Source of the DNA: Candidatus Saccharimonadales bacterium
GTDB taxonomy: Bacteria; Patescibacteriota; Saccharimonadia; Saccharimonadales; UBA4665
Assembly: GCA_036388415.1 (NCBI GenBank)
Contig: DASVRW010000002.1
Coordinates: 603,396-667,395 of the forward strand
DNA length: 64,000 nucleotides
Direction of reading: 5' to 3'
Below, one piece after another: positions 1 to 8,211 of this stretch. The notes below the pieces were generated by a model. The model was not told the DNA's origin. It was given only the letters and a program-made list of their open reading frames with translations, and ran no database searches. Position 1 is the stretch's first letter; each line of letters opens with the position of its first letter. Made by a program: the position numbers and the translations under genes.

Positions 1-119
1 TCTTTTATTTCCTAACCACGCTTCATTGAAAATTATTCAAGAATGCAGCGGTTGTCGATAACAGCCTTTACCATTTCTCCAAATTATATTCGCCAGTACA
101 ATGCAAATTCTTTAGCAAT

Positions 120-692
120 TCAATGCAGTTTCTTGCCTTGCGCAAGCATCTCTAGCAGTCTCTCCGTTCTACGATTCCTCGTCTGCTCCGTCTTCGCAGT
201 CTGCAATCTCCAAGCGATAGCGTAAGTATTTGTTTTATTCAGTGTGCCGTAGAATTCCAGCGCTTGAGGATTCTTCTTTAGAGCATCCAGAAAATAGTCA
301 GGAGCTACCATTTCACTGGGCTTATCGTATGCCTGATCCCACCTGCCGTCTTCTTTTGCCCTAAAAACTTCAGATAATCCAGCGGGCGTCATTCGTCCTG
401 CAGCTTCCAGTCTCGCGACATACTCTATGTTGCGCTTGGACCACATACTGTTTTTACGTCTCGGCGTGAATTTTTGGATATAAGACACATCGTCTTTTTT
501 CTTCATCTGCCCATCTATCCATCCGTAGCACAATGCCTCATCCAGGGCATCCGCATATGTGACCGACATAATACTAGAAGCTTTCTTATACATACGCAAC
601 CAGACACCGTCCGTATCTGCGTAATGTGCGTCCAGCCAGGCTTTCCATAGCTGGGCATTTTCAAATTCTACTTCTAGGTATTCTGCTTTCAT
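120..692 (-). CDS. YdeI/OmpD-associated family protein
   Basis: This 190-residue protein matches the bacteriocin-protection YdeI/OmpD-associated family. The visible family pattern is an early segment with VWLRMYKK, then YADALDEALCYGWIDGQ at about residues 47-63, then FTPRRKNSMWSKRN, and a C-terminal basic helix with TEQTRNRRTERLLEML. The biochemical role of the family is not settled; it has been linked to resistance to cationic peptides. The gene lies 9 bp behind the DUF1428 gene on the same strand and is probably cotranscribed with it. The nearest purine-rich ribosome site is about 13 bases from the ATG, so the start is reasonable but not certain. Full length for the family. Confidence 0.85.
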   Translation of the reverse strand: MKAEYLEVEFENAQLWKAWLDAHYADTDGVWLRMYKKASSIMSVTYADALDEALCYGWIDGQMKKKDDVSYIQKFTPRRKNSMWSKRNIEYVARLEAAGRMTPAGLSEVFRAKEDGRWDQAYDKPSEMVAPDYFLDALKKNPQALEFYGTLNKTNTYAIAWRLQTAKTEQTRNRRTERLLEMLAQGKKLH

Positions 693-701
693 GAATTAAT
701 A

Positions 702-1082
702 CTATCCTTCAACCGCTACCTCAAACCCACCGTATGCCATCTTTTTCATGTCAGCAGGCATTTCGAAATCAATCTGATCGCTATATGAGTCCTCCATCTC
801 AGCAATAACTTTTTTGTTTACTTCATCGCGGTGCTCTTTTGATTCAAACACAATGAACGAAAACCAAACGTTTTCCTCATCGCTTGCGCCAGTCACTTCT
901 TGAAAAGCTCGTGATTTTTCGTCTCCCATTTCTTGCTGCTTGAGATCTTCACCCCTACACTCAAAATATTGAAGGGCACCATGCTTCATCCAGGAATCGC
1001 GTCCTTGTTTCGCCATTTCCTCATACTCTGCTTCTTTGCCTTTCGGTACTACCAGAACAAATCCATCAACGTATTTAGCCAT
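702..1082 (-). CDS. DUF1428 family protein (YbaA-like)
   Basis: A 126-residue protein with the hallmarks of DUF1428: an N-terminal YVDGFVLVVPK strand, a central ALQYFECRGED segment, WFSFIVFES, and a C-terminal KMAYGGFEV strand. The family adopts a dimeric alpha-beta barrel fold and has no established function. It is the first gene of a two-gene unit with the YdeI-like gene downstream. An AGGT ribosome site lies just upstream of the ATG. Nothing in the sequence shows regulation. It lies to the left of the first tRNA-Gly-tail-like repeat at 1174. Confidence 0.85.
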   Translation of the reverse strand: MAKYVDGFVLVVPKGKEAEYEEMAKQGRDSWMKHGALQYFECRGEDLKQQEMGDEKSRAFQEVTGASDEENVWFSFIVFESKEHRDEVNKKVIAEMEDSYSDQIDFEMPADMKKMAYGGFEVAVEG

Positions 1083-1173
1083 TTTACCTACTCCCTATAT
1101 TACAGTTGCATCCTTTATGATTTTAGCACTCTGAGTAAAGCGGCAGGACGTCGGAGCATCCCGTGATTAATAT

Positions 1174-1182
1174 TTGGTGCAG
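1174..1182 (-). repeat. tRNA-Gly tail-like att scar, copy 1
   Basis: This is the leftmost copy of the 9-mer TTGGTGCAG (minus-strand reading CTGCACCAA). The longer match ATTTGGTGCAG is shared with the copy at 9727-9737. It resembles the 3' end of tRNA-Gly(GCC) at 20929-20937, which differs by one base. It lies between genes, upstream of DUF1428 and downstream of map. No clear hairpin with T-run follows it on the minus strand, unlike the other copies, so this is the weakest of the four. Confidence 0.5.
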
Positions 1183-1304
1183 ATATACAGCATTTGCTTA
1201 AACTTTTTGATTGGTTACTTAGTGAACCTAACCGTCCATTCAATATAGCTTTGACCGAGAGGACTGGCATTGTTAGCTCAATTATATATTGAGTGTATGC
1301 TGCC

Positions 1305-2063
1305 TTAAAGAACGGTCAGAATTTCTACGCCATTTTCAGTTACCATAACGGTATGTTCAAAATGCGCTGATAAACTGCCGTCTTCAGTTGAAACTGTCCA
1401 ACCATCATCTTCGAGGATAACTTTTTCACTTCCTAATGTAGTCATCGGCTCAATAGCTATCGTTGTTCCTGGCGTCAGCATTATGCCCGTACCTTGATGA
1501 CCATAATTCGGTATATTCTCAGGCTCCTGATGCATATTATGCCCTATACCGTGTCCAACCAGATCACGAACAATACCTAATTTTGCCCTATTCAATTCCT
1601 TCTCTATGGCTGCCCCTATGTCACCAATACGTGTAGGACCATTTATTGCGTTAATGCCAGCATACAGACTACGTTGAGTTGCACGTAATAAGTGTTCTTG
1701 AATGTCTGTCGGCTCGTCTCCTACCGTCATTGTAAATGCGCTATCCGTCTTCATGCCTTTATAGGTCAATACCAAATCAAAACTGACTAGGTCACCTTGT
1801 TGCAGTATGTAATTTGTAGGTATGCTATGTACCACTTGATTATTAACAGAAATACAAATGGATCCCGGAAAATTCACCTCATTAGTTCTATACGTCGCAA
1901 TAGCACCGTAACGCGTAATCTCTTTTGCCGTCCAGTCATCCAGTACTTTCTCACTAACACCTGGTACGACTTTATCGCGCAAATCTAGTAATATAGTGGC
2001 TAGAATTCTACCGCCATCACGCATTGCCTGTATTTCTGCCGCCGTCTTGTGTGGACCTATCAT
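1305..2063 (-). CDS. map: Methionine aminopeptidase, type I
   Basis: Removes the initiator methionine from nascent proteins in the cytoplasm. The 252-residue protein carries the pita-bread metallopeptidase signatures: SFDLVLTYKGMKTDSAFT with the two metal-binding aspartates, LVGHGIGHNMHQEPENIPNY, IEPM, and HFEHTVMVTENG with the last glutamate ligand. I start at the ATG at 2063; a TTG three bases upstream is also in frame. TATCAT lies six bases before that ATG, so the mRNA may be leaderless. The gene sits alone between two tRNA-Gly-tail-like repeats (1174 and 2118), which suggests it may be a mobile single-gene cassette rather than the only housekeeping copy. That is inference. Confidence 0.93.
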   Translation of the reverse strand: MIGPHKTAAEIQAMRDGGRILATILLDLRDKVVPGVSEKVLDDWTAKEITRYGAIATYRTNEVNFPGSICISVNNQVVHSIPTNYILQQGDLVSFDLVLTYKGMKTDSAFTMTVGDEPTDIQEHLLRATQRSLYAGINAINGPTRIGDIGAAIEKELNRAKLGIVRDLVGHGIGHNMHQEPENIPNYGHQGTGIMLTPGTTIAIEPMTTLGSEKVILEDDGWTVSTEDGSLSAHFEHTVMVTENGVEILTVL

Positions 2064-2080
2064 CAATAAATGATAACAAA

Positions 2081-2098
2081 AAACACGCCAATAGGCGC
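2081..2098 (-). terminator. Weak intrinsic terminator after tRNA-tail-like repeat
   Basis: On the minus strand a short CGCC-TATT-GGCG stem extended by wobble pairs is followed by GT6. It lies about 20 bases after the CCA-like end of the repeat at 2118-2126 and just upstream of the map promoter. This is the place where a displaced tRNA terminator would be expected. Confidence 0.45.
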
Positions 2099-2117
2099 AT
2101 TTGTCATATTAGCTAAA

Positions 2118-2126
2118 TTGGTGCAG
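2118..2126 (-). repeat. tRNA-Gly tail-like att scar, copy 2
   Basis: Second copy of TTGGTGCAG, in the intergenic region between map and hsp20. The minus strand reads CTGCACCAA followed by a hairpin and T-run at 2098-2081. It is interpreted as the junction left by integration at the tRNA-Gly 3' end. Confidence 0.55.
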
Positions 2127-2224
2127 CACAGTTACTGAAGTTATAACCATACTAACATATACAAACAGTCGTTCGGCTGCTTAAGTTGCATAAACAACGT
2201 TAAACCATATACAAACATTGTTAA

Positions 2225-2262
2225 TTAGCACTCTTGACATGAGAGTGCCAGTTTGATATATA
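2225..2262 (+). promoter_or_regulatory. CIRCE operator overlapping the hsp20 promoter
   Basis: TTAGCACTC (2225-2233), nine bases, then GAGTGCCAG (2243-2251) is a near-perfect CIRCE inverted repeat, the binding site of the heat-shock repressor HrcA. The nine-base spacer begins with a perfect -35 TTGACA (2234-2239). A -10 TATATA follows at 2257-2262 after 17 bases, so bound HrcA would cover the promoter. The hsp20 gene lies 174 bases downstream. hrcA itself is not in the window. Confidence 0.9.
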
Positions 2263-2436
2263 AATAATAGGTGGGTTTAAGCAAACCACCACTGTAAATT
2301 AAACGTTTAATGTCTGTCATTTCTCCGCTAGCTATGGTTATCGGAGTTGGGAGATGCATTAATAGCCCAACTACCGTAGGCGCATCACTCCGAAGCTAAA
2401 AGTAGCAAGAGAGGTGTACAGGAAAGGAGGATAATT
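2263..2436 (+). promoter_or_regulatory. Long structured 5' leader of hsp20
   Basis: The leader of about 170 bases contains a GGTGG...CCACC hairpin at about 2270-2290 and two mutually exclusive pairings at about 2350-2396. In one, AGTTGGG pairs with CCCAACT. In the other, CGGAGT plus GATGC pair with GCATC plus ACTCCG. A strong AAAGGAGG site follows close to the ATG at 2437. Competing folds before a heat-shock gene suggest an RNA thermometer or another conformational control, but I see no sequence that directly masks the ribosome site. Confidence 0.4.
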
Positions 2437-2910
2437 ATGTTTGATCTAACTCGTCGGCCAAGCAGCAATTTAGGATTATCCACTTTTGAAGAGATGGATA
2501 AGCTGTTTGATAACTTTTTCCGATCAGCTGGTCTGCCAACAAAAGCTTTCAACTTGCCATCAGTAGATATCTACAGCGAGGATGATAAGCACATGGTTGT
2601 CGAGATGCCTGCTCCAGGATTTGATGTCAATGACATCGATATTAATATCCGAGAAGGTGTACTTGAAATCAAAGGTCAGATTACTGAAAAAGACGAGCAG
2701 AAAAAAGACGGACGCAACTATATTGTTCGTGAAAGCAATGCAAGTTTTGCACGTCGAGTAGTTCTGCCTGAAGGTGCGGATGCAGATAATATTGAAGCTG
2801 AGCTTGATAAAGGTCTGCTGAAAATCAAAGTGCCTGTTCACCGCCCAGAAGCAAAACAGGTAAAGGTTCAGGCCGGTAAAAGCTCCGGTGCTAAAAAGAT
2901 TGCAGCTTAG
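2437..2910 (+). CDS. Hsp20/alpha-crystallin small heat-shock protein
   Basis: ATP-independent holdase that binds unfolding proteins in the cytoplasm and forms oligomers. The 157 residues show a short N-terminal arm (FDLTRRPSSNLGLSTFEEMDKLFDNFF), the alpha-crystallin domain from about residue 42 (VDIYSEDDKHMVVEMPAPGFD), the A-x-x-x-R-R-V-V-L-P-E-G-A signature near residue 105, GLLKIKVP near residue 128, and a lysine- and alanine-rich tail. A strong AGGAGG site precedes the ATG. Control is predicted through CIRCE/HrcA. The gene stands alone between two tRNA-Gly-tail-like repeats (2118 and 3146). Confidence 0.95.
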   Translation: MFDLTRRPSSNLGLSTFEEMDKLFDNFFRSAGLPTKAFNLPSVDIYSEDDKHMVVEMPAPGFDVNDIDINIREGVLEIKGQITEKDEQKKDGRNYIVRESNASFARRVVLPEGADADNIEAELDKGLLKIKVPVHRPEAKQVKVQAGKSSGAKKIAA

Positions 2911-2931
2911 GCTTAATGCTTAAGGCACTAT

Positions 2932-2961
2932 AAAGCCCCTGTATTTATAGCAGGGGCTTTT
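2932..2961 (+). terminator. Intrinsic terminator after hsp20
   Basis: AAAGCCCCTG and CAGGGGCTTTT form a ten-base stem around a nine-base loop, with the T-run at the 3' side. The flanking A-run could let it also work on the minus strand. Confidence 0.9.
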
Positions 2962-3324
2962 AACTAATGTCTTATGAAGTACTAAAGAATAAGTTCGAAC
3001 GCCCAACTTAATCTATATAATCTGACAGATATAAAATGCCGCGCAGAGAATCACAGATAATGTTAGAACCGAGACTATAACCAGTAACAGATAAGTGCAA
3101 AATATATAGCGCACCCTAATGATTTGCTATATCTATAAATTCGGCTTGGTGCAGCAGGTAGAAAAAGTTTTCACTCTATCAGAGATGAATACCATAGATG
3201 GAGAGCCATTTTAGATAAACCTTATCAGATGTTTGCAAGCATCAGGTGAGTCCTAGTACTTACACTACTATATAGAGGGCTTGTACTCTTCTAGAAGCAA
3301 ATAAACTAATACCTACGATGAAAG
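2962..3324. other. Intergenic region, no gene seen
   Basis: I see no coding frame with a ribosome site in this 363-base stretch. It holds the third tRNA-tail-like repeat (3146-3154). On the minus strand that is followed by an ATATAGC...GCTATAT hairpin and a short T-run at about 3097-3132. The rest is AT-rich with nothing recognisable. Confidence 0.5.
3146..3154 (-). repeat. tRNA-Gly tail-like att scar, copy 3
   Basis: Third copy of TTGGTGCAG in the same orientation as the others. The minus strand reads CTGCACCAA, then about 14 bases, then a 7-base-pair hairpin with ATTTTG, as for a tRNA tail and terminator. It marks the left edge of the segment that holds the HEPN and restriction genes. Confidence 0.55.
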
Positions 3325-3999
3325 CTACTCACCAAGCGGCTTGATTGGCATAGACTCTGCAAGCATATTGACAGCACCGTCAGCACGAAACTCAACCATC
3401 AGAGTACCCTGGCCATATCGGTCAGCAGACAGCATTTCAGAATAGGGGTATACTTGCACATCAGCCTCATCAAGCCTAGCCTGTACAGTTAGTGTCAAAA
3501 GATTGGTGATTAGTTCATCTCTCGGAACCATAGCCCACTTAACAGACGGATCTTGCGTCCATTCTCCTGGCGTCATCACTACTGCCCTGACATTTGAAAC
3601 CCCGTCAGTTGCGAAGCGGTCTACTGCTTCCGCTAACGTGCTGGCACCTAACTGATCATTGAGGGGGCTGTAGTGTTGTACGTAACCTTTGCGTGTCCCA
3701 TCGGGTAATTCTGCCGAAATTGCTACGGCATTACAGCCACCAAGACCAAAGGTAGCAATTCGCTTCTCTTCGCCGTTATCAGCAGTAATGTCACCTCGTG
3801 CATCCATATCTACTAACACTGTTCCCCGTCCTTTTTCTATCTCATAGAAGCTAGGGCGGTGATACGAGGGTTCCATTTCAATACAACCTCTACCGAGGGT
3901 AGAGCGACCAAGACTTTGAGCATAGTCAGTCTTTTCATAAGGACTTACTGACTTTTCAAATGCAGGTAGGTCAAACTTTGGCTTTGGAATATCAGACAT
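3325..3999 (-). CDS. Unknown protein with CheD/CNF-like Cys-His pattern
   Basis: I do not recognise this 224-residue protein by family. It contains TFGLGGCNAVAISAELPDG with Cys89, followed by GYVQHYSP with His109. The pattern GLGxCxAV...(17-20)...H resembles CheD and CNF-type cysteine deamidases, where a Cys-His pair removes amide groups from glutamines. The rest (VRAVVMTPGEW, VQARLDEADVQVYPY) has no match I can name. I use the ATG at 3999; a TTG six bases upstream is also open. It lies downstream of the HEPN gene in the accessory block. The deamidase idea rests on one short motif. Confidence 0.5.
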   Translation of the reverse strand: MSDIPKPKFDLPAFEKSVSPYEKTDYAQSLGRSTLGRGCIEMEPSYHRPSFYEIEKGRGTVLVDMDARGDITADNGEEKRIATFGLGGCNAVAISAELPDGTRKGYVQHYSPLNDQLGASTLAEAVDRFATDGVSNVRAVVMTPGEWTQDPSVKWAMVPRDELITNLLTLTVQARLDEADVQVYPYSEMLSADRYGQGTLMVEFRADGAVNMLAESMPIKPLGE

Positions 4000-4067
4000 A
4001 AGCAATATTGTATCATTATTCTCGTGTATTGTCTATAGTGAAACACCTGATATGGTGGTCGCGATTA

Positions 4068-4727
4068 TTACTCAGCCGATTTAAGCCATTTTGACTTGCC
4101 ATCACTAAACACACCGCTAATATATTCAACGTCAATCTCGCTAATTCTACTGGCTTCTCCGCGAAGTAAATTGTTCATTAGGTCATGCGTGTCCTTGATG
4201 GCTTCTCTAGCGTCACCGTCCATGTACCATACCGTGTTTCCATAAACATTATTCAACTTATTGACTAAATCTTTCACATCTTCAAACAACTTAATATAAT
4301 CATCCTCTGATACAGTGTTAATTGTCTTCAGATCAACGTCACCAAGGTGAGCAAAATAGTCCATTCTTAATTCGGTTATCGTTTTGAGCGTGGTGTTATG
4401 TTTTTGTCTCAATTTTTCTAAGTCAGCTGTAAAATTACCTTCTCCTGCGGCTTGCATTTTGTTGATTACCTTCTCTAGTGACTTCTTATCATTGCTTGAT
4501 ACAAGGCGATTAAGGTTATTCATTGTGTATGACAGAGCGCCTTCTAGTAGTGGTAAGAAAAAACCCTTGTGGCTAGTAATCACTTTAAGGTATGCTTCCG
4601 CCGCATCTGCGTTCACTGCTTTATTGAAATGTAGATAGACTTCACGCCTAACTAAGTATGCATTTTCAATATGAAACACTTTTTGGTTAATGTCATTAAG
4701 CAATTTCTGATTTTCATTTTCGGCCAT
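4068..4727 (-). CDS. HEPN domain protein, AbiU2-like
   Basis: A 219-residue, mostly helical protein. It has the HEPN ribonuclease motif R-x(5)-H as RMDYFAH (Arg121, His127), preceded by the helix FFLPLLEGALSYTMNNLNRLV, in the style of AbiU2-type abortive-infection proteins. HEPN proteins of this kind often cut RNA during phage infection, alone or with a partner. TATACT lies six bases before the ATG, so the transcript may be leaderless and separate from the upstream restriction genes (183-base gap). No antitoxin such as an MNT nucleotidyltransferase is adjacent. Family call good; function inferred. Confidence 0.7.
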   Translation of the reverse strand: MAENENQKLLNDINQKVFHIENAYLVRREVYLHFNKAVNADAAEAYLKVITSHKGFFLPLLEGALSYTMNNLNRLVSSNDKKSLEKVINKMQAAGEGNFTADLEKLRQKHNTTLKTITELRMDYFAHLGDVDLKTINTVSEDDYIKLFEDVKDLVNKLNNVYGNTVWYMDGDAREAIKDTHDLMNNLLRGEASRISEIDVEYISGVFSDGKSKWLKSAE

Positions 4728-4909
4728 ACTGTTAGTATAAATGATATTGCTGCATCTAAATGTCGCACAATGAATCTTGTACGACAGCGATTAACAGCGG
4801 TAGAGTCATTTTTTTCTGATAAAACGTCTTGTCAAGTATCTGTAATATCTTTGCCCACCCCTGTTAGATAACATATTATACAATAATGGGGTTCCAGTCT
4901 AAATAATCG

Positions 4910-6079
4910 CTATCTATTGCCTTTTGCCCGGTTGTGAGACTTGCAGAGCAATTCACAATTCTCTTTTCCTGTAGAACCACCCTTGCTCCATGCAGTGACA
5001 TGGTCAGCATCCATATCACTTAACGCCCAGACTTTGTCCTTGTTTGCGTCATGTCCTATAGCGCAGTATGAGCAATTAGATATGCCCTTTTCTTCAGCGG
5101 CCTTAGTCTGCTCTGAATAAACTGCTCTTTTTGTGGGCTCATCAAATACACGGATATTTAGTAATTTAGTGTCAGTGGAGCCGCCAAGAATATATTCGTA
5201 TACACCACGACGGTCTTTGACCTCATAACTACCCAACAGCTTATGTAATTCCGCAGATACCGCCTGGGGATCGTAGCTCTTGTTATAGTATGTTTCGTAT
5301 AGCCTGCCCCATTCCAAGCCCTTCATCTCACTTTCGACGTCGCTAAAGACGTTTGATACCCAGTTGATTACAGTATTGAAATGCGTTTTCAGCTCGTTAA
5401 TATTATCGTCATAGCGGTGTTTGCTCATATAGTCACCGATATTACCTCGGCTCACCCAATTAAGCGCCCGTTCCAAAAAATCTTGCCGAATAGCACTGCC
5501 ATTAATAAACGTGCTCCATTTATTGATGTTAGCATTCTGACTATTGCTAAATTCTTCTTTAGCAAGCGTAACGAACGGTCCAGAATACACGGCGTTCAAA
5601 AGTTCCTGTTCATTGAGCGGAACGCCGACAATGTTAATGGTCTTAAACCATTCTTTAATTTCGCTTTCGGTGCCATGACATTCATATATCAATAGCCTAC
5701 TGTTCATTATCAATTCGCGTTTGTCATCGGCCATGCCACTAAAGTACTGCTCATGACCGTTCTCGTCGCGTACGGCAAATTTGCCGGTAACAAACCGCCC
5801 CACACTTGTTATACGCTGCTGTCCATCAAGCACCTCATATTTACCATCGCTGACTTTATTGAAATATATAAGACCCAGGGGGTAGTCCTTCAGTAAACTT
5901 TCGATAACAGCCTGTTCTCGTCTACCACTGTCGCTGGCATAGATGTAATTCCGTTGGTATTCGGGCTGAATGGTTAGCTTACCGCCTAAACCAAACAGTC
6001 CCTTACCCTCTAATTCGTTGTATACAAAGCCATCAACGACTTCCCGAACGGTAGTGTTTGTCCAAAGGTTAGTAATCAT
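4910..6079 (-). CDS. DUF262 protein with C-terminal HNH nuclease
   Basis: A 389-residue predicted restriction-type nuclease. The N-terminal DUF262 (ParB-like, GmrS-type) domain shows QPEYQR at residues 38-43 and [11 protein letters not shown] at about 82-92, which in relatives handles NTP. The C-terminal HNH motif is DADHVTAW...N...LLCKSHN within the last 45 residues, preceded by a CSYC pair. The ATG overlaps the stop of the EcoRI-like methylase by four bases, so the two are translated as a unit. This pairing suggests a restriction-modification or modification-sensing system. DUF1524, the usual partner domain in GmrSD enzymes, is absent. Confidence 0.85.
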   Translation of the reverse strand: MITNLWTNTTVREVVDGFVYNELEGKGLFGLGGKLTIQPEYQRNYIYASDSGRREQAVIESLLKDYPLGLIYFNKVSDGKYEVLDGQQRITSVGRFVTGKFAVRDENGHEQYFSGMADDKRELIMNSRLLIYECHGTESEIKEWFKTINIVGVPLNEQELLNAVYSGPFVTLAKEEFSNSQNANINKWSTFINGSAIRQDFLERALNWVSRGNIGDYMSKHRYDDNINELKTHFNTVINWVSNVFSDVESEMKGLEWGRLYETYYNKSYDPQAVSAELHKLLGSYEVKDRRGVYEYILGGSTDTKLLNIRVFDEPTKRAVYSEQTKAAEEKGISNCSYCAIGHDANKDKVWALSDMDADHVTAWSKGGSTGKENCELLCKSHNRAKGNR

Positions 6080-7311
6080 GCGGTTGCCTTTCTGTGTTGA
6101 ATAAAAATGCGGGCGTACAGTTGCTTGTAATATTTACCATCAACTATGTAATAAGTATCTCCCAACGGCGGCGTATCGAACTGAATCGTCACGCCGTCAT
6201 TTAATTTCGAGACAGTGCTTGTTGCGCCGTTTTTACTAACTTGGATTTGTGCCGGGTAGATTTTATTGGCAAAATTGTACCAAGTCTTGGATATTCCCAA
6301 AATTTCAAATTGCTCTGGATCATATTTATCCAAAAAAGTAATCGGTACTCCCATCACGCCATTGCAATCGCTTGGTATCGAATCTGTAAAAGGCACCTCG
6401 ATAGCGTCATAATTATCAAAACGGTCATAGTCTGTTTTACCCGCCATCTTTTTGTTGAACTTCAGATTATCCGACATAGTCATCAGACTGAGCGGTTGGT
6501 GACGACGGCCATGATCAAGATTAGTGAACCAGTGGACTCCTGGTACTCGAACAAATTTATTTCCTTTTTCATCAGTTCGCTGACTCGAAGAATGCAACAC
6601 CACTCCTGCCGGTACTTGGAATTCTCTATCGCCTCCCGTAATACTTGGCCCATACCAAACTTTATTCTCTTTGATTAATGGAAATATCTCTTTATATGTG
6701 ACAGCATTTTTATTACCAATTATGCAGAATTTCTTATTATGCTCTACTAACTGCGCCATATATTCTCTAAATAAACTGAACGGCGGATTCGTCACAACTA
6801 TGTCACTTTGTTTGAGTAACTCCACGCATTCATCGCTCCTAAAATCACCATCTTCATCAAGAGGCGACCACTCATTATGCTTATTGTCCTTTAGCTGCTT
6901 AGCAACGTCTTGCAAACTGAATTGCCCGTCACCATCATAATCCCCAACATCGGAGATTATGAATTTGTTGGCAGTAACTTTTGGCCGTCCCTTTATTTCA
7001 ATCTTTTTTTCTGTCGGTTTTTCGCCGTTAAATACTTCTAGAGTAAGCTGAACTTCGGTGTTCGCGATCGGAGATGGCTTATAACTCGTAGTAATCAATT
7101 TCTTCAGTCCCAGCCGTTTAAAATTCAGCACAAAATAGCGAAAGAAGTTACTCTCGTATGGATCGTCGCAATTACAGTAGACCACCTTGTCCTTAAATGT
7201 GTTGGGGTCAAACTCCAGGTATGCCTCGATCTCCTTCTGAATGTCAGCGTATTGTGTGTAGAACTCGTCGTTTTTTGCTTTCTTTGCTGTACCAAGATTT
7301 TTATTTGCCAT
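6076..7311 (-). CDS. EcoRI-type adenine-specific DNA methyltransferase
   Basis: A 411-residue protein of the EcoRI methylase family (PF13651). The start [15 protein letters not shown] and VVYCNCDDP at about residues 43-51 are typical. The catalytic motif IV is NPPF at 175-178 within [15 protein letters not shown]. It would transfer a methyl group from SAM to the N6 of adenine in a short DNA site; the site cannot be read from the protein. A perfect TATAAT lies at 7323-7328, 11 bases before the ATG, leaving almost no leader. It is directly coupled to the DUF262-HNH gene. Confidence 0.92.
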   Translation of the reverse strand: MANKNLGTAKKAKNDEFYTQYADIQKEIEAYLEFDPNTFKDKVVYCNCDDPYESNFFRYFVLNFKRLGLKKLITTSYKPSPIANTEVQLTLEVFNGEKPTEKKIEIKGRPKVTANKFIISDVGDYDGDGQFSLQDVAKQLKDNKHNEWSPLDEDGDFRSDECVELLKQSDIVVTNPPFSLFREYMAQLVEHNKKFCIIGNKNAVTYKEIFPLIKENKVWYGPSITGGDREFQVPAGVVLHSSSQRTDEKGNKFVRVPGVHWFTNLDHGRRHQPLSLMTMSDNLKFNKKMAGKTDYDRFDNYDAIEVPFTDSIPSDCNGVMGVPITFLDKYDPEQFEILGISKTWYNFANKIYPAQIQVSKNGATSTVSKLNDGVTIQFDTPPLGDTYYIVDGKYYKQLYARIFIQHRKATA

Positions 7312-7406
7312 ATGTAAGGATAATTATACTGTATATCTGACTATTTTACTGACCGTATTTTCTGACAGCACATCCCTTAAAAAGGTGTCAAAACCATGCA
7401 AGTTTT

Positions 7407-7637
7407 CTAATGAATTGTCAGAAAACTCATAACTAATTTATCTTGGTTGGCTTTAGCGGCTGCGATCTTATCGGCGAACATATCATTGTCCAGGTGCCGA
7501 TAGAATGTATCCCTGCTGATTCCAGCATACCGACAAGCGTCAGTAACATTCGCATTGTGTTGTATAGCGTCAGCCAGCTTAATAATGATTTTTAGATTAA
7601 CTTTTGGTGGCCTGCCTACAGCTTTTTTCGCAGTCAT
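7407..7637 (-). CDS. Small helix-turn-helix DNA-binding protein
   Basis: A 76-residue protein with VGRPPKVNLK, then a helix-turn-helix of the resolvase/terminase-small-subunit type (NVTDACRYAGISRDTFYRHL, about residues 31-50). Such proteins occur in phages and integrative elements as small regulators or packaging-like factors. AGGAG lies five bases before the ATG. It lies 95 bases upstream of the methylase on the same strand and could regulate it. No partner or operator is visible. Confidence 0.6.
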   Translation of the reverse strand: MTAKKAVGRPPKVNLKIIIKLADAIQHNANVTDACRYAGISRDTFYRHLDNDMFADKIAAAKANQDKLVMSFLTIH

Positions 7638-7661
7638 ATAACTCCTTTTGTTTTTACGCTT

Positions 7662-7898
7662 CTATCTATTCATTATGACAGGTGGGCACTTTATCAACTT
7701 TCGTTTAAAAACCCGTCCTAGACGCTCCTCCTGTGTTTCAGAGGGTAATCGAAGTCGTTCATCTTTTGCCTTATCAGAAAGCAGAGCAACCCCTCCCAAA
7801 TTTTTTTCCGAGATAACGTTGTCAATTTGACTGTAATGATAGCTTGTATTTCGACAAGCATAAGCGTATAGTAGATGACAAACTATAGGTTTAGCCAC
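7662..7898 (-). CDS. Possible small protein, unknown
   Basis: An open frame of 78 codons starting at GTG, with AGGGAGG nine bases upstream (7908-7914), followed 24 bases later by the helix-turn-helix gene. The protein is basic at its C-terminus (VFKRKLIK) and has two cysteines in its first 20 residues. I recognise no family. The ribosome site is the main support; it could also be a remnant. Confidence 0.35.
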   Translation of the reverse strand: MAKPIVCHLLYAYACRNTSYHYSQIDNVISEKNLGGVALLSDKAKDERLRLPSETQEERLGRVFKRKLIKCPPVIMNR

Positions 7899-8004
7899 TC
7901 GCTGGTTCCTCCCTTCTACTCAGAGTCAGCTAACCCGAAAATCATCATAATAATCCTATATCAGAAACCACGTCGTTCAACGGGGTAAACGATAGGATTT
8001 TTTT

Positions 8005-8211
8005 ATGTATGACTTCGGTCAGTCGGCTAACCCACTGACACATAAAGCAACAAACAAAAATACGGTTGTCGAGAGACCCGTACTCACACCAAAACAACTA
8101 CAAAAGCAGGACGCACTGGATCTTGCAGAACTCATCTATGACATGTATAAGGATGGTTTGTCCAGTGCTAACATGGAAGAAAATAACGAAAAGGACAATA
8201 ACAATGGCTAA
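8005..8211 (+). CDS. Small protein preceding a recombinase
   Basis: A 68-residue polar protein with a central amphipathic helix (LTPKQLQKQDALDLAELIYDMYKD) and an acidic asparagine-rich tail. AGGA is followed by seven Ts directly before the ATG. Its end overlaps the start of the broken serine recombinase by eight bases. The same layout (hairpin, ribosome site, T-run, ATG, short polar protein, recombinase operon) recurs at 17801-18042, so it is probably an accessory or control protein of this recombinase family. Function unknown. Confidence 0.5.
   Translation: MYDFGQSANPLTHKATNKNTVVERPVLTPKQLQKQDALDLAELIYDMYKDGLSSANMEENNEKDNNNG

Noticed and set aside
43-225. Open frame of 60 codons at the left edge
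   Set aside because: It is antisense to the YdeI-like gene, with no ribosome site and no family resemblance.
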